DNA from: Hahella sp. CCB-MM4 | Lineage (GTDB): Bacteria; Pseudomonadota; Gammaproteobacteria; Pseudomonadales; Oleiphilaceae | NCBI RefSeq assembly: GCF_002260525.1 | Contig: NZ_MRYI01000014.1 | Coordinates: forward strand, 1 to 64,000 | Length of the DNA stretch: 64,000 bases | Reading direction: 5' to 3' | In this document: positions 55,379 to 64,000 of the stretch, piece by piece | Layout of the letters: the number at the start of each line of letters is the position of its first letter | How positions within the stretch are numbered: position 1 is the stretch's first letter | Notes under the pieces: generated by a model | Database searches by the model: none | What the model saw: the letters and a program-made list of their open reading frames with translations, nothing else | What the model was told of the DNA's origin: nothing | Position numbers and translations under genes: made by a program

Positions 55379-55658
55379 ATGTCCCGGATCTGCAGGATCG
55401 CTCAACTAGGTACAACCGGAAAACCTGAGAAAACGGGAATTAAAATGAAAGGTCAGGAAAATCAGCAAGATAAGGTGGAAGCATCCAGAATGCAGTCAGT
55501 ATTCCGGCGGTGGGAACCTTATCACTTCTATTGGATTCGCTGGTGGTGCCAGTCTCGGTTTAGTCACTAAATCTAACCGCCTTTTCAGGCAAATAAGATT
55601 CAGAAAGTGAAATGACCCAGACAATTTAATGCGAAACGAATCCAAAGGAGTAATACTG

Positions 55659-56744
55659 ATGAACCAGGCTATTTTAGAATCAACCCTCAAGAATTCAGAA
55701 ATTCAGATCAACGGTGCGGTATCCGAGTCCATGACTGAAGACCATTTACCTTCTGCCCAGCAACTGGCTGAGCGTTACCCTGTATCGGAAACTTTGCAGC
55801 TGCAATTGCAGTCCCATCGGGAACAGATCAACGCCATTCTGGATGGTACTGACAAGCGTCTTCTGGTGGTGGTCGGCCCCTGTTCCATTCATGATGTGGA
55901 TGCCGCCATTGAGTACGGCCGCAAGCTGGCGCAACTGCAGACTCAGTTGAGCGATAAACTGTTGCTGGTGATGCGCGCCTACGTAGAGAAGCCTCGCACC
56001 ACCGTCGGATGGAAGGGGCTGGTATACGATCCACACCTGGACGGACGTCACGATATGGCATTGGGGTTGTCAGAGGCTCGTCGGCTGATGGTCTCCCTGG
56101 CAGAGCTGGGGCTGCCACTGGCGACAGAAGCTCTGAGCCCGATTGTTTCTGATTACCTCCAGGATCTGGTTTCCTGGACCGCCATTGGTGCACGTACTAC
56201 GGAGAGTCAATTGCACCGCGAGATGGCCAGTGGTCTCACGTCCACAGTAGGCTTCAAGAATGGAACTGACGGTGGCGTCGATGTGGCCATTCAAGCCATG
56301 CAGTCTGCCCAGGCCCCTCATGCTTATCCCACCCTGTCAGCCTGTGGTCGTCCACAGCTCAGAAGAACTCTCGGTAATTCTCACGTTCACCTGGTATTGC
56401 GTGGCGGGGCACAGAAGCCCAACTACGATGAAGCTTCTGTGAAGCGGTACAGCAAGATTCTGGAGCAGCATGGCATGTCGTCCCGCATGATGGTGGACTG
56501 CAGCCATGACAACAGTGGTAAAGATTATCGCCAGCAGGGCAATGTGGTTGCGGAAGTGGCCCGTCAATTGAGCCTCGGACATTCACCGATCATGGGCGTC
56601 ATGATCGAGAGCCACCTCAATGAAGGGAAACAGAAAGTCTGTCCAGGACAGCCCCTGGAGTATGGAGTATCCATTACTGACGGTTGTATCGGCTGGAATG
56701 AAACAGACGACGTGCTCCACACGCTGCACAGCGCGCTGAGCTAG
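55659..56744 (+). CDS. 3-deoxy-7-phosphoheptulonate (DAHP) synthase, AroF/G/H type
   Basis: ATG at 55659 with AAAGGAG gives 361 residues. VVGPCSIHDVDAAIEYG, MRAYVEKPRTTVGWKGL, GARTTESQLHREMASGL and MMVDCSHDNSGKDYRQQ mark the class I alpha enzyme. It joins PEP and erythrose-4-phosphate as the first step of the aromatic pathway. The segment at residues 220-238 (YPTLSACGRPQLRRTLGN) is divergent but aligned in length. Controlled by the attenuator at 55157-55378. Which of aroF/G/H it equals cannot be told. Confidence 0.93.
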   Translation: MNQAILESTLKNSEIQINGAVSESMTEDHLPSAQQLAERYPVSETLQLQLQSHREQINAILDGTDKRLLVVVGPCSIHDVDAAIEYGRKLAQLQTQLSDKLLLVMRAYVEKPRTTVGWKGLVYDPHLDGRHDMALGLSEARRLMVSLAELGLPLATEALSPIVSDYLQDLVSWTAIGARTTESQLHREMASGLTSTVGFKNGTDGGVDVAIQAMQSAQAPHAYPTLSACGRPQLRRTLGNSHVHLVLRGGAQKPNYDEASVKRYSKILEQHGMSSRMMVDCSHDNSGKDYRQQGNVVAEVARQLSLGHSPIMGVMIESHLNEGKQKVCPGQPLEYGVSITDGCIGWNETDDVLHTLHSALS

Positions 56745-56751
56745 TCTTTTT

Positions 56752-56832
56752 CTTAGCGATCTTAGCGATCTTAGCGATCTTAGCGATCTTAGCGATCTTA
56801 GCGATCTTAGCGATCTTAGCGATCTTAGCGAT
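56752..56832. repeat. Nine perfect tandem copies of a 9-bp unit
   Basis: CTTAGCGAT repeated nine times without error, directly after the DAHP synthase stop. The 9-bp unit would stay in frame if translated, but no gene covers it. Confidence 0.95.
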
Positions 56833-56834
56833 GA

Positions 56835-56856
56835 CGGATGCCCGTGAAGGGCATCC
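56835..56856. terminator. Hairpin after the tandem repeat
   Basis: GGATGCCC pairs with GGGCATCC around a 5-nt loop, between convergent genes (DAHP synthase and chemoreceptor). No U tract. Confidence 0.5.
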
Positions 56857-56873
56857 TCCATTAATCCCTGGGG

Positions 56874-58808
56874 TCACACTTTGAACTGTGATGCCTGAAC
56901 CTCTAAAGCTTTGATCTGCTGACTGATGTCCGTACTGGCCTGTTCTGCCTTATGCATGGCGGTGGCCGTGGTTTCTGCGGAATCAGCAATATGAGTCACG
57001 TTCTGGGTGATTTCCTCAGATACGGCACTTTGTTCTTCCGCTACCGAGGCAATCTCAGTGGCTCGCCCGTGTAGATTACTCACCAGGTTCTGAATATTTT
57101 CCAGGTTTTGGTCCGCTTCTCTGAAAGATTCAGTGGATACCTGTACCTTTTGCGAGGCGTTCTCGATAGCGGCAACGGCCTCTTCACTGCCGAGTTGCAG
57201 TTGAGTGATGATGTCTTCTATCTCCGTCGTGGATTGCTGGGTTTTGCTCGCAAGATTACGGACTTCATCTGCGACCACAGCAAACCCTCTCCCACTTTCG
57301 CCAGCTCGGGCAGCCTCGATTGCGGCATTTAGTGCCAGCAGGTTGGTTTGCTCCGCGATGCTTTTAATGACGGTGAGCACGGAACCGATTTCCTGGCTCT
57401 GGTGATCCAGTTTTCGTACGACAGTGGCGGCAGCTTCCACTTCACTTACCATGGCAGACAGAGTTCCGCTGACGCGACGCGAGATTGTGGCAGTAGCCTT
57501 GGTCTCCGCATTCACATGGTCAACGTCATTGGCAACATATTGAACGTTTTCTGCCACTTGTTGGATGCTGGCAGACATCTCCGTAATCGCTGACGATATC
57601 TGGTCGATTTCCTGCTTCTGCTTATTGACGGCAGAGGAAGCCTGATCACTGTTGGCGGTCAATTCTCCAGCTTTGAGAGTGGCCGCCTGGGCCGACTTGG
57701 CCACCTCTATGATGATATTCTGGATGCGGGCGATAAATTGGTTCAGGCCTTCCGCCATATGGGAGATTTCATCTTTGCCTCTGACGTTGGCTCGCTGTGT
57801 CAGGTCTGCTTCGCCTTCGGCGATATCCCATATCGCACTCTTCAGGACGTTAACTTTCAGCAGGACGCGGACACCAAGCATCAGCGCAATCACAATAAAC
57901 AGAGCGATCCCCAACATAAAGGCGGTCATAAATAAGCTGGCGATTATCTGATTGGCACCTCCGTCGATGGTTTCCAGCACCTGGGTACTGGCCTCTGTAG
58001 AGGTTTTTTCGGTCTGTGCCAGGGATTGTGCCAGACGAGAGGAGACCTGGCCGCTTTGCTCATCAAGAATGGTGGATACCGCCTGTTGGCTTTGTGTGGT
58101 CAATTGCTCAAATTCGCCCTTGAGTACCTGCATTTCACGATCGATGCGATCGGTACTCAGTCCCATGATGAATTTGCCGATGGAGACTTCATTGGGAGAA
58201 ATATCAGAAGTAATGATAATAATGGAGGGATCATTCTCTGCCGCATTAATGGCTTTACCCAGGCTGCCTTTACCTGTTCCCTTGGATACTAACTCTTTCA
58301 AGCGTTCATCGGTGCGGTCCACATAGCGGGTGAGGCGTTCGCCGTATTGATCATAAAAGCCGGCAAACACCACCGATTCATTGGCATCGGCCATTTCCGC
58401 CAGACTGGTCAGGACGGGGACGTCCCGATCCCAGATTGAGGGGGCCGCCACGGCTGCCACAATATCCGCCAGATTCTGTGCGTTCGTGGTCATGGAGGCC
58501 TTGATGTCAGATTCAATCTTGGTTTGGGTTTCCGTTAAGGCTTTATTGAGGCTTTGTCCCAGTTGGGAGGCGGCATCACTTCTCATGGACTGTAGCCTTT
58601 CCAGCACCGCCTTTTCCGCCACTTTAAGCTCGGCGTTAACGGTGGCTGTGCTGTCGTTCAAATCCCTTTGAATTTGCTCTGCAAGTCCCTGTACCTGGGA
58701 CTGGGTCAGCCAGGTATTAATCAATATCTGCAAGGCAACTGCGGCAATCAAAACCAGGAATACCGGCATTAACAGCCTGCTTTTAAATAGAGATAAGAGA
58801 TTCTTCAT
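56874..58808 (-). CDS. Methyl-accepting chemotaxis protein
   Basis: ATG at 58808 gives 644 residues: TM1 (about 13-35), a periplasmic or PAS-free sensory region of about 250 residues, TM2 near 297-320, a HAMP domain and a cytoplasmic signalling hairpin whose tip reads [35 protein letters not shown]. The ligand is unknown. Gene starts have no chemotaxis neighbours. Confidence 0.93.
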   Translation of the reverse strand: MKNLLSLFKSRLLMPVFLVLIAAVALQILINTWLTQSQVQGLAEQIQRDLNDSTATVNAELKVAEKAVLERLQSMRSDAASQLGQSLNKALTETQTKIESDIKASMTTNAQNLADIVAAVAAPSIWDRDVPVLTSLAEMADANESVVFAGFYDQYGERLTRYVDRTDERLKELVSKGTGKGSLGKAINAAENDPSIIIITSDISPNEVSIGKFIMGLSTDRIDREMQVLKGEFEQLTTQSQQAVSTILDEQSGQVSSRLAQSLAQTEKTSTEASTQVLETIDGGANQIIASLFMTAFMLGIALFIVIALMLGVRVLLKVNVLKSAIWDIAEGEADLTQRANVRGKDEISHMAEGLNQFIARIQNIIIEVAKSAQAATLKAGELTANSDQASSAVNKQKQEIDQISSAITEMSASIQQVAENVQYVANDVDHVNAETKATATISRRVSGTLSAMVSEVEAAATVVRKLDHQSQEIGSVLTVIKSIAEQTNLLALNAAIEAARAGESGRGFAVVADEVRNLASKTQQSTTEIEDIITQLQLGSEEAVAAIENASQKVQVSTESFREADQNLENIQNLVSNLHGRATEIASVAEEQSAVSEEITQNVTHIADSAETTATAMHKAEQASTDISQQIKALEVQASQFKV

Positions 58809-59099
58809 AATGGGGTGTCCATTAAAACAACATGGTGAACGACGGACCAGGAGCCAGAAACGCATACTTCTGATAAAACACTTTGCAACCGTTTCAGTCT
58901 CATTTCAGGATTGTGTCCCGTTAGCCAGCAATTTGAGTGCCCTTGATCCGGGCCGGTGATATGCGTGGCCTAAGTATCAAAAAATTCAAAAAGATATTGT
59001 TTAGAATAGACAATCGTACGGAGGCTGCCAGCCTGAAGGAGTCGTTGGGGGTAGGGAGAACGATGAATGAATATCAAAATAGAAAGCTACGATGGCATC

Positions 59100-59723
59100 T
59101 TATTCGTTACTCCTTTCGTCTTCAGAAAACAGGAAGGCGGGTAGTGAGATGCCGAAGAATATCCCGGCTAATCGGAAGACAAGAGTCGTCGCCATGCCGA
59201 GAATTGCCGCCAATTGTTCGTTGACCTGAAAGTGGTGTAGAGAAAGGAAGATCAGCCCGCCTGCAATTGCGGCAGTCGCGTATATCTCTTTGTGGAAAAT
59301 CAGAGGTATTTCATTGCAGATAATGTCTCTGAGCACACCGCCGGCAACGCCGGTCATCAAGCCCATCAACAGACAGATTTCAGTACTGTGCCCAAGCGCC
59401 AGGGCTTTTTGGGTACCGGCCAGGGTAAAAAAGGCCAGTCCGATCGCGTCACAGACTTCCAGCGTGTGTTTGGGAATCCAGTGCATTCGTACCAGAACAA
59501 AAGTGGCAAGTGCCGCGAGAATGCCGATAAATAGGTATGAAGTATTGGCAATCCATATAACCGGGTGGGCGTCCAGGATCAGGTCTCTAAGGGTGCCGCC
59601 ACCCAGACAAGCCACCAGAGCCACGACCAGAACCCCGAAAACATCAAGCTTTTTGTGTCCGGCACTTAATGCGCCACTGATGGCAAATACTGCAATACCG
59701 AAGACATCGAGAAAGAAATACAT
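59100..59723 (-). CDS. TRIC/YicG-family channel protein
   Basis: 207 residues, seven hydrophobic helices in two homologous halves: DVFGIAVFAISGALSAGHKKLD...GGGTLRDLI and CDAIGLAFFTLAGTQKAL...GGVLRDIICNEIPLI. The paired GGGxxRD / GGxxRD motifs are family signatures (UPF0126, bacterial TRIC channels). Confidence 0.9.
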   Translation of the reverse strand: MYFFLDVFGIAVFAISGALSAGHKKLDVFGVLVVALVACLGGGTLRDLILDAHPVIWIANTSYLFIGILAALATFVLVRMHWIPKHTLEVCDAIGLAFFTLAGTQKALALGHSTEICLLMGLMTGVAGGVLRDIICNEIPLIFHKEIYATAAIAGGLIFLSLHHFQVNEQLAAILGMATTLVFRLAGIFFGISLPAFLFSEDERSNE

Positions 59724-59896
59724 GTAGCTTCACTGCTCTCCTGAAAGTATATTCTGACCGCCCACTTTAACCTGTGGACGACCGCTGGCAAGGCTGTCAG
59801 ACGCTGCCATAACAGAAATTTGTGCTATGATCCCGCCAAAGGCACTTCAAGGCCAGTGATAATTGACGAGAACTTGACGTAGAGAAGTCGAACGGG

Positions 59897-60622
59897 ATGA
59901 CCCAGAAGAATAAACACATTTTAGTGGTCGATGATGATGCTGAGATTCGTTCCCTGTTGAGTGATTACCTCACCCGAAACGGATTCAATGTGTCATCGGC
60001 TGCCGATGGTGAAGCGTTCTTTCAGATGTTGGCTCAATCCACACCCGACCTGGTGGTTCTGGATATCATGTTACCCGGTGAGGATGGATTCGCCATCTGC
60101 CAACGCTTGCGGCGGGAATCCGGGGTTCCGGTGGTCATGCTGACTGCAAACTCCGATGAGACCGACAGAATCGTGGGGCTTGAAATGGGGGCAGACGACT
60201 ATCTTGCCAAACCGTTTAACCCCCGGGAATTGCTGGCAAGAATCAAAGCCATATTGCGGCGGGTTCAGGAGCCGGTGAAATCTGCCCAGCAACCCAAACT
60301 CTATCATTTTGGTGGACTGACTCTGGACACCACGACACGTATGTTGCAGTTTCCTGATGGCGAACAAACCCATCTGACCGGAGCGGACTACAGCCTGCTG
60401 CTGATGTTTCTCAACAAGGGCAACGATGTATTGAGTCGGGATGAAATCTCCGACGTACTACATGGTCGTGAGTGTAGCCCGTTTGATCGCAGTATTGATG
60501 TTCACATGAGTCGTCTTCGTCAACGTCTGGGCGATGATGCCAAGAATCCGCACCTGATTAAAACTGTGCGAGGTGCCGGCTATGTGTTAACGGTCCCGGT
60601 GGACGTCGATGCGGGCGAATAA
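59897..60622 (+). CDS. OmpR-family response regulator
   Basis: 241 residues: receiver domain with the acidic pocket VVDDDAE and phospho-Asp in VVLDIMLPGEDG, Lys in YLAKPFNPREL, and an OmpR winged helix (DRSIDVHMSRLRQRLG). Its end overlaps the kinase gene by 14 bp. With the downstream sugar-binding protein gene, this resembles the GltR-GtrS glucose regulators of pseudomonads. Confidence 0.9.
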   Translation: MTQKNKHILVVDDDAEIRSLLSDYLTRNGFNVSSAADGEAFFQMLAQSTPDLVVLDIMLPGEDGFAICQRLRRESGVPVVMLTANSDETDRIVGLEMGADDYLAKPFNPRELLARIKAILRRVQEPVKSAQQPKLYHFGGLTLDTTTRMLQFPDGEQTHLTGADYSLLLMFLNKGNDVLSRDEISDVLHGRECSPFDRSIDVHMSRLRQRLGDDAKNPHLIKTVRGAGYVLTVPVDVDAGE

Positions 60623-62162
60623 GGCCGCTGCTGGAAGATTCCTGAATCGGTGGTTACCCAAATCTTTGGCATCCCGCTTTGTTCTGCTGTTATTGATTGC
60701 CGTTCTCTCAGCGCAAGGATTGTCGTCGCTGGTGTGGGTTACCCAGCTCAAGACCCGGCACCACGAAAGTGTGATCGGTATGGCTAGTCAGATTGCCTAC
60801 AGCATCAGTTCAACCGTCCGCTTCTTCAAATCGTTACCCGTGGACTATCGCCATATCGTGCTGGATCAGTTGCGCCGTCTCGGCGGCTCGCGCTTTTTCG
60901 TCACCTTCAACAGCGAATACATCAACATCACTCCCACGCCTCAAAGTGAGCTCAAACAAGCGGTTCTTGAGGAAATGAACGAGGTGTTAAAGGCTCAGTT
61001 GGGATCAGAAGTTGATCTTCATGCGGACTTTTCCCTGGCGTCCACACTCCATGTGTTCAACAACGATATCCGGTTGCTGGACCTGCCGCCAGGATGGGGG
61101 CACCACAGTCTGCTGCTGGAGCCGGCAAAAACACCGATTCTGGTTATCCAGGTGGGACTCAAGGAAAACGAGTGGCTTTATCTCGCCACCCTAATGCCCA
61201 CGCCGGATGGATTGCTGGAAAATGATAATCTGCCTGCAGATCGCTTGTGGTTTATGGGGATTACCATAGTTCTGGTGATGCTGGTTTCCCTGTTGACCAT
61301 ACGTTATCTGACCCGACCTTTGAAATTGCTGTCCCGCGCCGCAGAGGAATTGGGGCGTGATATCGATCGTCCTCCCATCCCTGAATCCGGGAGCGCAGAA
61401 ATGGTGACTGCAGCGAGAACCTTTAATGCCATGCAGGAACGGCTGCGGCGATATATTGAAGATCGCGAGACTCTCTTCTCCGCCATTTCTCATGATTTAA
61501 AAACACCTATTACCCGTTTGCGTCTGAGGGCCGAACTGCTAGAGGACGAGCAGGTGAAAGGGAAGTTCGTGCAGGATCTGCTGGAACTTGAGCACATGGT
61601 GCAGGGCGCCCTGCAGTGTGTTAAAGACACCGCTATTCATGAGAATCCGGTCAACATCGACATGAACATCATGCTGCAGCAAATATGCGATGGCGCGAAC
61701 CTGGAAAAGCGTCAGGTGTCCCTGACTGGTCTTGTGAATAAAAAATACTGGGGCAAGCCGCTGGCGCTGAAGCGGGCATTTACCAACTTGGTGGATAATG
61801 CCGTGTTCTATGGAAGGCAGGCGGAAGCGCATTTGTCGCAGACCTCCAAGGGCATGCATGTCGTAGATCTTCAGAAACCGGTCAATGTGCATTTGTCGCA
61901 AACAGAAGAAGCCATGATGGTCACTATTCGGGACCACGGTCCCGGTGTGGCTGAACGGGATATGGAACGAATTTTTGAGCCCTACGTCCGGCTGGAAAAG
62001 TCTCGCAATCGCAACACCGGTGGCTCTGGTTTGGGGTTAAGTATTGTCAGGAATATTATTAAGGGACATGGAGGCGAAATTCGCCTGCGGAATCATCCCG
62101 GAGGAGGCCTGGTGGTTGAGGTGACTCTGCCAATTACCGACAAGGCCCTGGCACTGGACTGA
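60609..62162 (+). CDS. Sensor histidine kinase, inner membrane
   Basis: 517 residues: two TM segments (about 17-40 and 213-236), a periplasmic domain between them, HAMP, H-box FSAISHDLKTPITRLR, N-box LVDNAVFYGR, G1 DHGPGVAERD and G2 GGSGLGLSIV. A 60-bp in-frame duplication/insertion separates the N- and G1-boxes (HLSQT repeated). Partner of the preceding regulator. Confidence 0.9.
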   Translation: MRANKAAAGRFLNRWLPKSLASRFVLLLLIAVLSAQGLSSLVWVTQLKTRHHESVIGMASQIAYSISSTVRFFKSLPVDYRHIVLDQLRRLGGSRFFVTFNSEYINITPTPQSELKQAVLEEMNEVLKAQLGSEVDLHADFSLASTLHVFNNDIRLLDLPPGWGHHSLLLEPAKTPILVIQVGLKENEWLYLATLMPTPDGLLENDNLPADRLWFMGITIVLVMLVSLLTIRYLTRPLKLLSRAAEELGRDIDRPPIPESGSAEMVTAARTFNAMQERLRRYIEDRETLFSAISHDLKTPITRLRLRAELLEDEQVKGKFVQDLLELEHMVQGALQCVKDTAIHENPVNIDMNIMLQQICDGANLEKRQVSLTGLVNKKYWGKPLALKRAFTNLVDNAVFYGRQAEAHLSQTSKGMHVVDLQKPVNVHLSQTEEAMMVTIRDHGPGVAERDMERIFEPYVRLEKSRNRNTGGSGLGLSIVRNIIKGHGGEIRLRNHPGGGLVVEVTLPITDKALALD

Positions 62163-62274
62163 TCGTCCGGGCTGAACAAAACGACTGCCGAAGTCCATTA
62201 TTGCCTGATTTTGCTATCCCCGTTAACAGAACGGCTATACTGAAAATAAAGCAGAAATCATTGGGTGCGAGTCA

Positions 62275-63045
62275 TTGCGGAACGGGCTTTCTGTTATCTC
62301 AAAATGGTTGGCGGTTTTATCGCTTGCGATGAGCAGTCTGGCCTTTGGGGCTTCCAAATATCTTATCTCCGTCTACCCGGAGAATCCCCCTTTTCTATAT
62401 AACGATAATGGCAAACCCGCTGGAATGTACCTGGATATTGTCCTGGCTGTATTTGGTGCCATGGATCAGCCGGTAGAGGTCCAAATACATCCATTCCGGC
62501 GTGCGCTGCAGATGGCTTACGACGGTAAATCCATCGTGGCGGGGATCCTGAAAACTTCAGAAAGACTGAAGTACCTGGAATATTCAGACCCGATTTACCA
62601 GGAGGACATGGTTGTATTCAGTGTTATGAACCACCCCAAATATTACCAGGTTGTTGAGGATATGAAGGGCAGAACCTTTGGGGTGATTCTGGGGTGGAGC
62701 TATGGTGAGGTGGTTGACAAAGCGCGCGACTCCCTGCTGTTCAATACGGTTGACGGCACTTTGACGGCCAATATTCTTGCGACCGACCAAGGTACTGTCG
62801 ATGGGTTTCTCCACTCCAGACTGTCCGGGCTCTATCAATTGCAGGTTTCGGGGATGTCGGACAGAATACGGGTGGTTTCTGATCCAATTTCCAAGGTGGG
62901 TATCTTTATTGCCGCAAAGAAAGGCAAATATTCGGATATTCTGCACGACTTTAACGACACGCTTACCCTGCTGAAGGGCAATGGAACTCTGGACAAAATT
63001 ATTCAGCAATACTCAACCTTTCCTCTTTCTGATACAGCCCGCTGA
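62275..63045 (+). CDS. Periplasmic SBP_bac_3-type solute-binding protein
   Basis: 256 residues from TTG, the only start giving a signal peptide (WLAVLSLAMSSLAFGA). Family pattern YPENPPFLYNDNGKPAGMYLDIV, IHPFRRALQMAYDGK, LEYSDPIYQEDMVVF. Such single proteins may feed ligand to a sensor. It follows the two-component pair. Confidence 0.8.
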   Translation: MRNGLSVISKWLAVLSLAMSSLAFGASKYLISVYPENPPFLYNDNGKPAGMYLDIVLAVFGAMDQPVEVQIHPFRRALQMAYDGKSIVAGILKTSERLKYLEYSDPIYQEDMVVFSVMNHPKYYQVVEDMKGRTFGVILGWSYGEVVDKARDSLLFNTVDGTLTANILATDQGTVDGFLHSRLSGLYQLQVSGMSDRIRVVSDPISKVGIFIAAKKGKYSDILHDFNDTLTLLKGNGTLDKIIQQYSTFPLSDTAR

Positions 63046-63351
63046 TCGCCTTTTTTCAGTAAGTTGCAGAATTTTCAAACAAGCCCGGTGGGGTGAGACA
63101 AATCAATATCGTCGTCGTATGTATGTGCGAAATGGGAGTCAGATCCGGGAAGATTGCCCTGTAACGCCCGTCAAATGAGGGTGTAAGGTTTTGTTACATT
63201 AGGTTGCTCTATCTTACCCCGTTGGTGAAAAACTCTCCTTATACTAATTGTCAGCCTTTTCAGCAGGGCTTTCGCTTATCTCGGGTTTGACAGCGATCAG
63301 TGCTTGCTGACTGGCAAACCTGGTTAAAAAAAATAAACAGAAGGTTTGATC
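63046..63351. other. Intergenic, upstream of the sugar-binding protein gene
   Basis: About 305 bp. It should carry a regulated promoter for the sugar transporter operon. I see no clear operator or RNA. AGAAGG before ATG 63352 is a fair ribosome-binding site. Confidence 0.4.
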
Positions 63352-64000
63352 ATGAAAAATTTCAAAAAGTATCTGGCTCCAATCGTTCTCTCATGCGCCA
63401 CAGCTACAGCTACCAGCGTACAGGCTGGTGAAGTGGAAGTGCTCCACTGGTGGACTTCCGGCGGAGAGGCAGCATCGGTAGCCGTGCTTAAAGATCTGCT
63501 GGAAAAACAGGGTCACTCCTGGAAAGACTTCGCAGTAGCTGGTGGTGGCGGTGAAAGTGCCATGACCGTATTGAAGTCCCGCGCAGTATCCGGCAATCCT
63601 CCTGCTGCAGCTCAAATCAAAGGTCTTGATATCCAGGAATGGGCGGATCTGGGTCTGTTGACCAATCTTGATCCTGTCGCCAAGCAAGGCAATTGGGACA
63701 ACCTGCTTCCCAAAGTTGTTTCAGACGTTATGAAGTCTGACGGCCACTACGTCGCAGTTCCCGTCAATGTTCACCGTGTTAACTGGCTGTGGGCCAACCC
63801 TGAAGTTTTCAAGAAAGCCGGTGTTGGTATCCCGAATAGCTGGGAAGAATTCTCCACTGCGGCTGACGCAATCCAAAAAGCCGGTTTCATCCCTCTGGCA
63901 CATGGTGGCCAGGCATGGCAGGACGCAACTCTGTTTGAAGCTGTGGCCCTGGGCATGGGCGGTAGCGATTTCTACCGTAAGGCGTTCGTGACCCACGATA
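63352..64000 (+). CDS. Sugar ABC transporter substrate-binding protein, N-terminal part (runs off window)
   Basis: 216 codons are visible. Signal peptide to SVQAG, then [56 protein letters not shown] and [22 protein letters not shown], the pattern of glucose/mannose-binding GtsA-type family 1 proteins. The adjacent GltR-like pair fits regulation by glucose. The gene continues past 64000. Confidence 0.88.
   Translation, partial: MKNFKKYLAPIVLSCATATATSVQAGEVEVLHWWTSGGEAASVAVLKDLLEKQGHSWKDFAVAGGGGESAMTVLKSRAVSGNPPAAAQIKGLDIQEWADLGLLTNLDPVAKQGNWDNLLPKVVSDVMKSDGHYVAVPVNVHRVNWLWANPEVFKKAGVGIPNSWEEFSTAADAIQKAGFIPLAHGGQAWQDATLFEAVALGMGGSDFYRKAFVTHD

Noticed and set aside
55215-55409. A 64-codon frame overlapping the leader peptide
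   Set aside because: It crosses the attenuator terminator and lacks a good start; the aromatic leader frame is far better supported.
56310-56380. Possible double frameshift in the DAHP synthase at YPTLSACGRPQLRR
   Set aside because: The segment aligns in length with the family pattern and neither other frame restores it, so it is divergence rather than an indel.
56752-56832. CRISPR array
   Set aside because: The repeat unit is 9 bp with no spacers and there are no cas genes.
56583-56877. Minus-strand frames reading IAKIAK or SLRSLR repeats
   Set aside because: They only translate the 9-bp tandem repeat and the antisense of the DAHP synthase end.

Overview
The window is chromosomal DNA from a gammaproteobacterium, probably a marine Oceanospirillales-type organism (Hahella, Gynuella or Saccharospirillum-like). 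This rests on the canonical lptD-surA-pdxA-rsmA-apaG-apaH block, slmA, a clade I nosRZDFYL denitrification operon, a hut operon, and several secreted degradative proteins. The species assignment is an inference; no rRNA gene is present.

Layout. 1-413: right end of an IS256-family element that has cut a VOC/glyoxalase gene. 519-3550: small membrane and lipoproteins and a membrane-anchored methyltransferase. 3646-16107: accessory, secretion-rich region holding a double-CBM21 protein, an M28 aminopeptidase, an enoyl-CoA hydratase with a divergent MarR regulator and paired operators, a leukocidin-family pore-forming toxin, an S37-type peptidase, lipoproteins and a Crp/Fnr-like regulator. 16196-23978: nosRZDFYL (minus strand) with an FNR/DNR-type box upstream of nosR. 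24264-30854: hutC and hutIGUH with two HutC-type operators and an intrinsic terminator. 30970-32142: patatin-like phospholipase. 32473-40992: envelope and housekeeping genes ending in thiS-thiG. 41200-44384: slmA, a small membrane protein, a PepSY membrane protein and an HNH endonuclease.

44476-51408 is the most unusual part. Ten different tRNA genes, several structurally degenerate, lie on the minus strand. Upstream of them is a hairpin-rich intergenic segment ending in a strong minus-strand terminator, and then a divergent rtcR gene (CARF domain plus sigma54 activator). No rtcB or rtcA is present. A TGGCACG element facing the tRNA side suggests a sigma54 promoter. Downstream of rtcR are a small unknown protein, a lipoprotein, a DUF4139/MuiA-like protein and a C-terminally membrane-tethered ADP-ribosylglycohydrolase. 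I read this as a candidate RNA-damage response in which RtcR senses damaged tRNA and switches on a replacement or decoy tRNA set. This is an inference.

51508-56744 holds an inositol monophosphatase-like gene, prephenate dehydratase, a VWA-like protein, a J-domain membrane protein and a DAHP synthase. The DAHP synthase is preceded by a 45-codon leader peptide rich in Phe, Tyr and Trp and a textbook attenuator. A nine-copy 9-bp tandem repeat follows it. 56874-64000: a chemoreceptor, a TRIC-type channel, an OmpR-type two-component pair, a periplasmic SBP_bac_3 protein and the start of a sugar ABC transporter binding protein that runs off the window.
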